From: Cynocephalus volans | Lineage: Eukaryota > Chordata > Mammalia > Dermoptera > Cynocephalidae | Direction: 5' to 3' | NCBI RefSeq assembly: GCF_027409185.1 | Contig: NC_084462.1 | Span: 21,923,577-21,987,576, forward strand | Length of the DNA stretch: 64,000 nt | In this document: positions 1 through 9,997 of the stretch, piece by piece | Layout: each line of letters opens with the position of its first letter | Position numbering within the stretch: the stretch's first letter is position 1 | The notes under the pieces: generated by a model | What the model saw: the letters and a program-made list of their open reading frames with translations, nothing else | Database searches by the model: none | Told to the model about the DNA's origin: nothing | Program-made: the position numbers and the translations under genes

Positions 1-2029
1 CTGCACGCAGCGCGGCCCCGGCCACCTCCCAGGAGCGGCTCTCCTGCCTGTTGCTGAAGCCAGGCTGCTGTGCTGTGTCAGTGTTTGTGGGAGTCCTCCT
101 TCCAGAAGGTGGGGACTCCAAAGAGAAGCATCTCCACAGAAGGCTCCAGTGGTTGACGGTTTGAGTTAATTCTCTTTGTACACCTCAGGTGTTGCAGATT
201 TGAGCTTTTAAAAAATATCCAGAGCTGAATTTCCTCCCTGGAGCCACTCCAGTCATGTCCTTCATAACCTAGGAGATTCACTACATCCTGCAGCTGTGAG
301 GAGGGGACAAGGGACAGCAGCAGAGCCTCAGCAGCCAACACGTCCTCCTGGTCGGGACTTAGGGTGGCCCTTCCCTTCTGCGTTCAGCACCAAGTTCTCC
401 CCTTGCTTTGAAAGGGACTGAGTGATTCCAGTGCAGCTGCTGCTGTTGTGGGAACTGGCTGTTCACAGCACAAAGCAGACCTTGTGCTCCCGTCCTGGAG
501 TTCTGCTTTGACGTGAGGAGGCTCCGGGGGCTGGTGCTGCGAAGCCACGCTGTGCTGAGGGAGGCGCCATTTGTACCGGGTGGGTCCTAGGCCTGCGATC
601 CCTTCCTGCTGGCCTTTTACCCCAAATATTTTGCGGTGCTGAGATGCTTTCCAGACTCTAGTGTGACACTGGGGGATGCTAGTGTGACACTGGGGGATGG
701 CGCTGCAGGCTGTACTGGGGCTGCGTGTTGTGAATCATAGAAACTAGCGCTCCAGTGCAAAATGCAAATGTGGACACTGGCTGGTGTTTCCATAGTAAAT
801 TGTGAGCTTTGTTATCAATTCTGGTTCATTCCACTGATTTTTTTACATTAAGCAATAACTTTCCAAAGCAAAAAAATTCAAAATGGAGAAGGTCCCCTCA
901 CTCCCCACTTGGTGTGAACATAGAGCACTCCTGGGCTCTGCGGAGAGACTGGATCTGTAACGTGCATGTTTTAAAAAAATGAACAGGGCATTAGACGATG
1001 ATTTTGCCAAAACTGTCATAACCGGTGTGGAGTTATGGTATAATTTATTTTTAGGGAGATTTCCCGGATTTTCTGAATTTTTACATCTAATTACCAGTCT
1101 TGGTTCAGAGAGGAACGAGAGAGGCTGTTGTACGAGTTTTTCCAAATTGCAGGTTTAAGGAGTTCAGATTTAATGACTAAAATCACGCAGATCTATAGAA
1201 TATATAGTCACCTTATATAGTCAGCCCAGGACAAATCTATTGATATTTGGGGGCTGTACGTTTTTCACTATGATTAAGATTTTAACAACATAATTCCCAT
1301 TTTTATTTAAGCCTATATTGCTCTCATAATTAATTGCCAAAAAAATTTTATACATTGAGTTGGGGGTTGGGGGGAGAGTAGTAGGTCTTACTGTGGTGTT
1401 GCATGGAAGGGAAAATTTTATATTTATGATAAACACGTGAGTTAACATGTTTTTTTGAAATCACAAGCAATACCCAGGAAATTAAGTAGATTAAAATTTT
1501 CAGTCCATTTTTGAGATGTCAGCATGTGCTTTGTTGTTCAATTCATTTTTTTTTTTTTTAGTAATAAGTTGGTTACCAGTAGTAGGTTTTCAAAACGTAC
1601 TTATTCTAATAAGTTATACAATGACATAAATTGATGGCACTCTCTAGGTAATATGGGGGAGGTTTATAATACCTGGTTCACAATGATATTTCCTGGCCTC
1701 CTTTTGGTAGCAGTCCAGAATCTATCAGATTTTAATTCGTCTTACTTTGGTGGAGTTTGTATACTTTAAATCCTATAATAAAAAGTAATCTAGCCTTCAT
1801 TTCCTTCCTAGCTGGATGCTAATTTGTGTTATCAAATGACCCTGTCATAAGCCAGAAAGAGAAATGTAGAAAAAGTGCTCCCAAAGCCTGAGACTTGTAC
1901 CGAGGCTCTGGGTGAGGGTGACAGAAGCTCAGCCATGCCGAAGTGAAAATGCAGCGTCTGGTCTATTTTTAAATGGACAGATGTGATTGTTTCTCCAGAG
2001 GTGGGTTTATTTAAGAAAAGTCTCTTGTC

Positions 2030-2199
2030 GGGCCGGCCTGTGGCTCACTCGGGAGAGTGCGGTGCTGATGGCACCAAGGCCACGGGTTCGGATCCCATAT
2101 AGGGATGGCCGGTTTGCTCACTGGCTGAGCGTGGTGCTGACAACACCAAGTCAAGGGTTAAGATCCCCTTACCGGTCATCTTTTAAAAAAAAAAAAAAA
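2030..2199 (+). mobile_element. Dimeric tRNA-Ile SINE (colugo CYN-type)
   Basis: The left half begins GGCCGGCCTGTGGCTCACT and the right half ends in a CCGGTCATC motif plus poly(A). Each half keeps tRNA-Ile-like A and B boxes. A perfect 17-bp target duplication flanks it (2013-2029 and 2200-2216), so it is a young insertion. Confidence 0.9.
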
Positions 2200-2855
2200 A
2201 AGAAAAGTCTCTTGTCTTGCTGCTTTTAATTCTTCTTTCCCATAGGATATTTGTAGAGTTAGTGACCTATTGCATGTCTGTCCTGAGGGCCCAGGGAGAT
2301 GGGAGACAGCTCCCAGTTTTACTCAGCCGTCATCTGAAAATTCAGAAGTGAACCAAGGATTAGACTTCACGTGTTGGGCTTCAAAATATTAGCCTTATGA
2401 GAAGTAGCCTTAAAATAAGAATGGGCATACACAGTTACTTCAGATTTAAATCTCAAAACAATATTCCTAAGTAGTAATGGGGTTGGCTCAAGTCTTGGCT
2501 ATGAAAAAAGAAAATTCTCTTTAACATATAAATAAATTCTTAAAGACGTGTTGACAGTATTGAACTACCAACAACCTGTTAAGATCAGTTTGAATGCTTG
2601 AATGTGTGCTGTTTGAGCGTCCAAGTTTGCACACGTGCAGCTGGGTCTTGCCAATGGCACTGGTGTGTGCCCACTGCTTAATTCTGTCTGCAGATGAGGA
2701 CCTAGGGGCGGTCACACCTGCCAGGTCTCCCTGTTGTACTTTCACACAGTTGAAAGGGGTTCACGGCAATATAGCAGTTAATGAACTTTCAGTTTAAATT
2801 GTGTACATTTTTAAATTGTAAGATTTTTACTGTATATTGATGCATAGTGTGATTC

Positions 2856-2861
2856 AATAAA
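2856..2861 (+). terminator. Poly(A) signal AATAAA, probable end of LMTK2
   Basis: AATAAA lies in a T-rich and A-rich context, with a second AATAAA at 2895-2900. Together they mark the likely 3' end of the upstream plus-strand transcript. Confidence 0.5.
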
Positions 2862-2900
2862 TTGCTTGTAATTTAAAAACTATTTAATATTCAAAATAAA

Positions 2901-4060
2901 TATAGTTATATATTTATAAACTCTGTTGCTGCGTTTATTCCACGTTTTTCCACTGTGCAAGGGCCAGAGTGGGGGAGCCTGGCATGGCCCTGCTGTGTGC
3001 TCCTGGAGCCTGTGGCCCTGGGACACCACCCTAGCCTCTCTAGAGGTTGTGTGCCCTTTTCCATGACAGACCTAAATCTCCACATTCCTGAGAATATGGT
3101 TTGTAGAACCATTGGAACACTAAGCTGCTATGTAGCATTTGTGCTGCACTGAAGTCTGTCTATGATCTGAAGCCATTGCACTTACGGGAGCACTGCAGAA
3201 GTGTTTTTATTTCTGAGGTCCTCATCTGGCCCAGCCTCAAAGCCAGGGCCCAGGATCTAAGCCAAGAGACTCAAAACCAGCCTTTCTATGCCCTGAGTCC
3301 AACTTGTCACTCCAGCCCCTGCCCTCACTCTCCTGGTCCCTTACCAAGGTCTGAGCTGCCAAGAACACGATAACAGCCTCCTACCAAAATCATGGCCCAA
3401 GGGGTGGCTCCTGGTACCTCCTCTGGTCACACTAACACCATGTAACTCTCAGGGAGTAGATGGAGACCTCTGAGTCCCCAATCAGAGATGCCCGAGACAG
3501 TGTGACTCTGCTCCTAAGCATGCAAGCAGCCCACTGTCTTGCAGGACAAAAGTGGGTGCGGAGCCCAGGCCTGAGAGCCACCTGAGAACTCACCCAAATA
3601 CTTGCTGTCACCACATTGCATCACAAACCCATCCTTTCAGTCCCAAATGACCCCTGAGCAAGATGCTGCTTTCCAAACCTTTTCATCTGTGTGTAACAGG
3701 TGAGGAAACAGGTGGTGGGTGATCAAGTAAAGCAGGTCGGTAGCAGAGCTGGTTTAGAGCCAAGCTGGCTGCCTCTGTCTCTGGAGACCTAAAACCAATA
3801 GATAACATGTCACCTCCCTCTGATCAGTGCACGCTGCCTGCAAGGAGTTCCCTGGGGGAGGTGGGGAGGTTCCCAGTCTGCATCCCCAAGCCCTTAGGAG
3901 CAGCAGGGTTTGCCCAAGACATCAGAGGGGGTTGGGCGGGGAGCCTGGGCTCTTCCACATGTGGCTGCTGCTGCCCATTTAAGATACTAGGATTACTGCA
4001 ACATGGCTTTTCCACGAATTCTTGTCACTTTGGCCCGGTGTTCTGAGCTTTAAACCTAAG
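2901..4060. other. Intergenic LMTK2-BHLHA15 gap
   Basis: No convincing exon on either strand. A weak MIR-like stretch (reduced-sequence 'gaggaaac' type) is visible around 3680-3780. GC content rises toward the BHLHA15 promoter from about 4050. Confidence 0.5.
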
Positions 4061-4447
4061 GCCAGGTGCGGGTAGCCCCCTTCGCCCCAGCGGGATCCCA
4101 TAAAGGCCTCAGTCTCTCCTGCCGTGGAATGGGCCCGGGCCCCGCCTCGCAGCCGGGCGCCCTGGACTCCGATCCCGCCTGGCGATCGCTGCCTGGCCGG
4201 CCGCGGGTCGAGGGAAGCCGGGCAGGGCGCACCGACAGGGAGAGGGCGGGGCGAGGCTATGCCGCCACCGGGTCCTGAGAGCGGCCGGCAGGTGCCGCCG
4301 CCACCGCCCCCCGGGCCCTCCCCCGGGACACCCGGCCCCGCCCAGCGGGCTCATTTACATGCGTCCGCGGCCCCGCCCGGGGCGGCTAAAGCGACGTGTC
4401 CTTGTCCCCCGTGGGCAGCCTCGGCGCGTGCGGCCACAGATACCCAG
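4060..4447 (+). promoter_or_regulatory. BHLHA15: BHLHA15 CpG-rich promoter and non-coding exon 1
   Basis: A GC- and CpG-rich block ends in a consensus splice donor (CAG|GTAATC, junction after 4447). The matching acceptor is a TTTCAG ending at 5147, giving a 700-bp intron. BHLHA15 is known to have a non-coding first exon. The transcription start is not resolved. A GACGTG core at 4393-4398 resembles ACGT-core sites bound by XBP1-type bZIP factors, which fits MIST1 being an XBP1 target, but this is inference. Confidence 0.6.
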
Positions 4448-5202
4448 GTAATCGGGGGGCTGGGGGGCACAGATGGGGTTGTGGGGAGGGGACCCAGAGG
4501 CAGGACGGGCGGGGATTGCTGGAAAACCTGGGTGAGGGCCCTGGGGTCTGGAGTTCCCCCCGCACCCCGGTGCCATCCACGTGCTGGGACTGGGGGCTGC
4601 TGCAGGCAGTCCCCTGACTGTTGTCGACCTCTGACCTCCGCCAACTGCCCTATGTCCACAGTGTTCTGGCCCCACTGTTGTCCCTGCTTGTGTCACGTCC
4701 AGCAGGGCAGGACAATGAGTGTGGTGGCCAAAGTCGCTGCTTGTCCATGGCACAAACAGGAGGCAGCACAGCCTCAAGCAGAGGGGTGTCCAAAGCTAGG
4801 GTCAGGGACACATCTCTGGGTGGTCTGAGCAAAGTGCCAAAGGTCACCTAAGCTCAGGAGGCATTCAGGGGTGTGAGGGACATGGGGCCAGAGAAGGGTC
4901 CGGGTCAGTGTGTCACCCCGGGGCACAAGATCAGAGAAGTCTGAGAGTCAATGTGAGGAATGGGGGAATTGGGGGCCAGGGGAATGGGGGGTGCGTGGGG
5001 TCATCTCAGGGCTCAGTGGGTGACCCTGGGGTCACGTACACCAAGTGGTCAGCTCTACTGGCTACTGATGCCATTGCCATCAGCGAGGAGGCAGTGTCCA
5101 CGGGCCGTGCTGAGTGACCACAGAGTGGCCTATGTTCTGGATTTCAGTTCCGAGGGCCTCCCCTCCCAGCCGCCACCTCCTGGGGACAACCAGTCCGAAG
5201 CC

Positions 5203-5781
5203 ATGAAGACCAAGAACCGGCCCCCGCGGCGCCAGGCGCCGCTCCAGGACGCAGAGGCCACCACGGGAGAGCGGACGCCGAGCAGGCCCCCGCCGGGCTC
5301 GGGGCCAGAGCTCGGGGCCAGGGGTCTGCGGAGCAGGACGGCCCGGGCGGCGGGGGCGCGGGGGGCCGAGGGCGGGCGCAGGCGGCCGGGGCCGGGCGGC
5401 CGGCGGGAGAGCAGCGTCCAGCGGCGGCTGGAGAGCAACGAGCGCGAGCGGCAGCGCATGCACAAGCTCAACAACGCCTTCCAGGCGCTGCGCGAGGTCA
5501 TCCCGCACGTGCGCGCCGACAAGAAGCTCTCCAAGATCGAGACGCTCACGCTGGCCAAGAACTACATCAAGTCGCTGACCGCCGCCATCCTGACCATGTC
5601 CAGCGGCCGCCTCCCGGGCCTGGAGGGGCCGGACCCCTCGCCGGGCCCCAAGCTCTACCAGCACTACCAGCAGCAGCAGCAGCAGGCGGCCGGGGGCGCG
5701 CTGGGGGCCACCGAGGCCCAGCCCGAGGGCCACCTGCAGAGGTACTCCACGCAGATCCACAGCTTCCGCGAGGGCACCTAG
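5203..5781 (+). CDS. BHLHA15: Class A bHLH transcription factor MIST1
   Basis: The 192-residue protein is encoded entirely in exon 2, which starts at 5148. I chose the ATG at 5203 ([10 protein letters not shown]) because it matches the family's N terminus; the frame is open further upstream but belongs to the intron. A basic, Arg/Ala/Gly-rich N-terminal half precedes the bHLH domain (about 75-130). The DNA-contact segment [17 protein letters not shown] is intact, with helix 1, a short loop and helix 2 ([15 protein letters not shown]). A short polyglutamine run and the conserved C terminus (IHSFREGT) follow. In mammals MIST1 binds E-boxes as a nuclear dimer and drives the secretory programme of pancreatic acinar, gastric chief and plasma cells. 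The usual length is 189 in human. Identification is firm. Confidence 0.97.
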   Translation: MKTKNRPPRRQAPLQDAEATTGERTPSRPPPGSGPELGARGLRSRTARAAGARGAEGGRRRPGPGGRRESSVQRRLESNERERQRMHKLNNAFQALREVIPHVRADKKLSKIETLTLAKNYIKSLTAAILTMSSGRLPGLEGPDPSPGPKLYQHYQQQQQQAAGGALGATEAQPEGHLQRYSTQIHSFREGT

Positions 5782-8300
5782 CGCCCACCCTGGGGACGGG
5801 GTGGCAGTGGCAGCCGGGCCTGCTCGTCTCAGCCCTGGTCCCTCCGTGCTGCGAGCCCCAGACCGGTGGTGATGCCCCATGAGGACGCAGCCGCAGGGGC
5901 CCCATTTTCTCTGAACGCTCAGCCGCCTCCCCGGAACAGACCGTTCTGGCCCCACTGGGGACAGGCGAGTGGCCTGGTCGGGCTGTGGCTCAGGGCAGCA
6001 TGCAGCCCAAACCTCCAAGCAGGTCCCAGGTCCTGCTTTTTCACCGAACCCGGCCGACCAGGCAGGAGTTGAAAGGCCTTAGCCTTTGTAACTGGGTTCT
6101 CTCACCCCCTCTCCCTCCCCAGCAGGGGGATTCCAGGAAAAGGCTTATTTATGTTTCCACAGCTACTGCTGAAGCCAAGGTCCGGCGAAGGACCGTCCTC
6201 CGTCCTGCCTCAGGGCTAGATAGGGCCTGGGCTCTGCTTCCCCATTTGGGGTAAACCGAGGCCCAGCACAAAGTCCAGGCCGCTTGGGAGTGTCACTGAG
6301 CCGAGATGGTTGAAGTTTCAGTCCGGCACCAAGACCCCTCAGCAGGTGACCTCAAATCCATTGTAAAGGGCTCTTGGGGAGAGGGGCTTCCTCCCTCCTC
6401 CAGATGGGGGCTTCTGTGGAGGTAGGTGGCAGTGCCCCAGGCTGTGCCTGACTGCTGAGGGCCTGGTGCTGGGGCCCCGTGGAGCTGGAGCTGGCGCTGG
6501 AGTTGGGGCTACGTGTTCTGATGCTGCCCTTCTGGGCTCATCAGGGAGAGGAGCTTCGAGGCCCTGGGTGTCCAGAGCAGCCCTGGGGCCGCTGCCCAGC
6601 CCTGGTCTGTGCAGGGAGAGGGTTGGTTTGTTACTCATTGTCATGTTTGTCACCAATGTGGGGTCATTATATAATTGGCAGAGGGCCATCAGACATGACT
6701 TTAGGATGTTCTTGGGTCCTGGTCTGACTTGGGGGCTCTTTGGGCTTTCTGAGAGGTGGAGCTAGGGGTGGCAGGTCTTCCCTCCCCCCACCGGTGCTGT
6801 TCCTTAATGGCAGACAGAGCCTGGGTGGCTTGGCAGGTCCCCTCGGCCTCAGCCCAGCTTCCTTCTGTCGGGGCGTTCCTGCCCCACTGGCTCTGCCGGA
6901 CTTGGCCACTTGGCTCTCAACCCCTGTTGGCATCTCCCCTCCCTTGTCCCTCTGCCCAGAGCTGTCCCAGGTGCCCTCTGTGGCCAGGCCCTTCCTGAGG
7001 CACTATGGGCAGGGGCCAAGCCAAGGGTGAGGGCTCCTGCTGGCTTATCCCCACCATGTGGCCTGGCCCTCCCCAAGCCAGCGGGACGCAGCACTGGACG
7101 CTGAATGCACCGACAGGTGTGGGGTCAGCCCTGGCCACATTAAAGGCAGCAGGTGGCACCCCGAGGACCAGGCATTGGGTGCTTCGGTCCTAACTTTCCT
7201 AATCAGGCCCTCTGGCAGGCTGCCCCGGGCAGGCTGGTTTTCCTTTCAGTGAGACTGATGGTGTGCTGTTCCTGCCAGCCCCAGAGCCCTGGTCTGGTCC
7301 CAGCCCCGCTGCCCCAGCTGCCCTTTATCATGGATGGGGTGAGAACCCCATGTCTTCCCAGTCTGCCCTTCAGAGGTGGCCACCGTGGAAGGTCAGTGGC
7401 CAGGGTGATCCACCAGTATGTGAGCCAGGCTGGGCACAACTCGAGACAGAGCGAGCCCAGATGACCCCTGCTGGGGAGACCTGCTTGTGGGGATATGAGA
7501 TGGTGGAGGCCTCCACTGGCCCTGGCAGCTCTAGTTTCCAGCTGAGCCAAGGCCAGAGCAAGGCTCAGTCTGCCCCTGAACTTGCTGGATGAGCCAAAAG
7601 CACAGGGAGGGGCACCCAGCTGAGGATCTGTCTGGGAGACCCTGCCTGATGACTGGCCACAGCCCAGGGCTGCCTGGGGGGGCTCACCGTCTTGCAGGAC
7701 AATGGTTTTCGTGGCTTTCTTTCTGCCTCAAACTGGCACCTGTGCCTCCTTTGCTTCCCAGAGGGTGATCTGGACCCAGCCGCCCAGTCCATCTTCACCT
7801 CAGGCTCTGCACACCCAGTGGCTGCATCACGAGGGATCCTCAAAGGTCCCAGTCCCACTTCATGCTGTCAAATGGGGACAAGTCTGCTCCCTTGACCCTC
7901 ATCTTGGACCCCAAGCCCAGTCTGGACTCTTCTGTCCCTTGGGGAGGCCTTGCCTGGGCTTTCAGGGCTGAGTTTCCTGAAGTCCCCATACAAGCGGGTC
8001 AGGGACCCACATGCTGCTCTGAGCCACAGCCGCCTGCACCACATCCCCAGTGACTTCAACCCCCCCCCCGCCCCCTGCAGCGCTCGGAGATCCCTGTCAA
8101 CAAAGCGGGGAGACCAGTACTGCAATTTTTCTGTCTGGGAAAAACCCAGCTGGAACTGAATAGCTGTGGCCCCACTGTAATTGTGAAAAAGTTTCTTAAA
8201 TGACCCAAATTTGCTTTTACTTTGTCTAATGGTCCCTTCAAAGTACTAATGAAGTTGAAGCTGTCATAAAATAGAAATAAAATATTTCACGGCAATTGCT
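5782..8300 (+). other. BHLHA15: Probable BHLHA15 3' UTR
   Basis: This is GC-rich non-coding sequence that turns AT-rich near 8160 and ends with AATAAA at 8277-8282 and again at 8354-8359. A 2.5-kb 3' UTR is plausible for this gene, but no internal landmark proves it is transcribed. Confidence 0.45.
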
Positions 8301-8359
8301 GCTTTAGTCCCACGTGCAAATACTTGGGGAACTATGTGTCTTAATCAAGTATCAATAAA
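8277..8359 (+). terminator. Poly(A) signals, probable end of BHLHA15
   Basis: Two AATAAA hexamers on the plus strand (8277-8282 and 8354-8359) sit just before the minus-strand signal of TECPR1. Confidence 0.45.
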
Positions 8360-8392
8360 AAATATCATGCCATTTACCCTGTGGTGTAAATT

Positions 8393-8398
8393 TTTATT
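8393..8398 (-). terminator. TECPR1: Poly(A) signal, candidate distal end of TECPR1
   Basis: TTTATT on the plus strand reads AATAAA on the minus strand, 1.48 kb beyond the TECPR1 stop. A 3' UTR of about 1.5 kb would fit the family. Confidence 0.45.
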
Positions 8399-9349
8399 GA
8401 CTAAGAGTCCAAAGAATCAAGACAGTTTGACGATGCTGAGCTGGTCAACAGTCAGTGCTCAGCAGAGAGGACGCACCACCCTGGAGAGAAAGGGCGGAGG
8501 GACACCCTCACCCATCGCAGCAGAACGCACAGGTCACTGTTGTAGGGAACCTTAAGGCCCATTCAAAGAAAACCTGACACTGAAATGTAAACAAACAGGA
8601 GAGTCACCCACGTGCCCAATGGCCGCCCAGCCCGGTCTGAGAGCTCTGACCCAAACACACCTGGTACCACCTCCAGAAATGCCAGGAACACCAGGTCTCT
8701 CAAATGCCTGCATGAGGGGACTCCAGAGGAGACCCTTCTTAGAGCCAGTTTCTGGTGACCAACACCACACAGCATAACGGAACCAAACACAAATGCACAA
8801 CTGACCTTCCGAAGGACAATACAGCTGGGAACCCAGGAAAGCCAGCTGGTGACAAGTCTATGCATTCCATCTCGCTGAGACAGGACCTGGGCTCCGACGA
8901 CCTCCTGGGCTAAATGTGCAGTTGTAGGTAGCAAACTCCAGACATCACCAAATGGAGCAAATGGGATAAAGAGCAGCAGAGCCTGCGCGATGGGGGTTGG
9001 GCCACTTGGCCACGCATGCTCTTCCTTGCCTGGTGGAGGCTCTCTTCTGCCGTGCCCTGTGCACAGAGGGCTCAGGGGTCCGTGTCTACCCCTGGCTACT
9101 GCTGGGCACAGTCCTGCCCCCGCAATGCCTGCCGGGCCCCAGGACGCCTGCTGGTTCACTGTCCCCACCCCTGCAACAGGATCTGACATCCAAGGAGCGC
9201 CCTGCCACCCCCATGCCTGGGGAAGGGGTGGACTGGGGAGTAATGACAGTGATTCTGCAGATGCCATCCCCCAGCCCTGGGGCAGCCTCTCTGTCCACCC
9301 CAGGAGGGGCCCAGCACACGGGAGAAGAAGACCTCTCCCCACTCCAGCA

Positions 9350-9355
9350 TTTATT
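9350..9355 (-). terminator. TECPR1: Poly(A) signal, candidate proximal end of TECPR1
   Basis: AATAAA on the minus strand, 0.5 kb after the TECPR1 stop. It could give a short 3' UTR isoform. Confidence 0.4.
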
Positions 9356-9880
9356 TCCAAGCTGCCAACTTCTTCCTTAACTTCTGAAATGAAATCTGAT
9401 TTGCAAGTCTTGCTCTGAGAAATGGCCCTGAGCTCCCCCTCTCTTCTCTTGGGAGTGGGGGACAGGCAGGGATGGCAGGCCCAGGCGCTGTTTGAGCTGC
9501 CGACTCAGGAGGCCCTTCCCTGAGCTCTGTGTCCCCAGGGCCAGCATTCCTGGAGGTCTCCAGGTTCCAGGTTCCTGGCCTGGAAAGGTGGGAAGCAGAG
9601 GGGAAAGGAGGGTGGGAGGGGCCAGGGCTGAGGGGGCCCCCATCTGCCACCCCCCAGTGCTCCTCGCAGACTGGGGACCCATGAGGGAGTGTCCACAGAG
9701 CTTCACATTTCTGGGCCATTTCAGCCAGTGCCTCTGAAGCGGCCATGATCTCGGGCCAGGTTTCTTCCTGAGTCCGTGGGGGTGACACTGCTCCCTAGAT
9801 GCACACTTCAGCACAAGAATGGCTCAACTTTGATCCTTCAAACTGGGCACTATCCTGCTTCCAGGTGAGCGGGGATGGCC

Positions 9881-9997
9881 TCAGCAGCAGACAGGGCCAT
9901 GGGCCTCCTGTGGGGCACTCGGCTCCTGCTCCTGGGATGTGGATGTCCAGGGGGCACTGGTGGCACTGGCCCGGACAGAGATGTGGTCCCATCCTCC
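9881..9997 (-). CDS. TECPR1: TECPR1 exon 25 (stop codon), residues 1133-1170
   Basis: [14 protein letters not shown] ... AHGPVCC, stop TGA at 9881-9883. The C-terminal Cys-Cys is conserved in the family. Confidence 0.96.
   Translation of the reverse strand, partial: GGWDHISVRASATSAPWTSTSQEQEPSAPQEAHGPVCC

Larger units (their letters stand above)
1..2900 (+). other. LMTK2: Probable LMTK2 3' UTR (distal part)
   Basis: No credible coding exon is visible. The stretch is AT-rich, ends in a cluster of poly(A) signals and lies just upstream of BHLHA15 on the same strand, where LMTK2 ends in mammals. LMTK2 encodes a membrane-anchored kinase with a 3' UTR several kilobases long, so a purely untranslated piece is expected. 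The assignment rests on gene order and not on recognised sequence. A tRNA-Ile SINE interrupts it at 2030-2199. A 20-bp unit is duplicated in tandem at about 660-700. Confidence 0.5.

Noticed and set aside
2030-2110. Functional tRNA-Ile gene
   Set aside because: The A/B boxes belong to SINE copies with poly(A) tails and target duplications, and the cloverleaf is degraded.
4124-4828. 234-codon plus-strand ORF over the BHLHA15 promoter
   Set aside because: It crosses a clear splice donor at 4448 and has CpG-island composition with no recognisable protein.
5080-6018. 312-codon minus-strand ORF opposite BHLHA15
   Set aside because: It is the GC-rich antisense shadow of the BHLHA15 exon, with no domain and Arg/Pro/Leu-biased composition.
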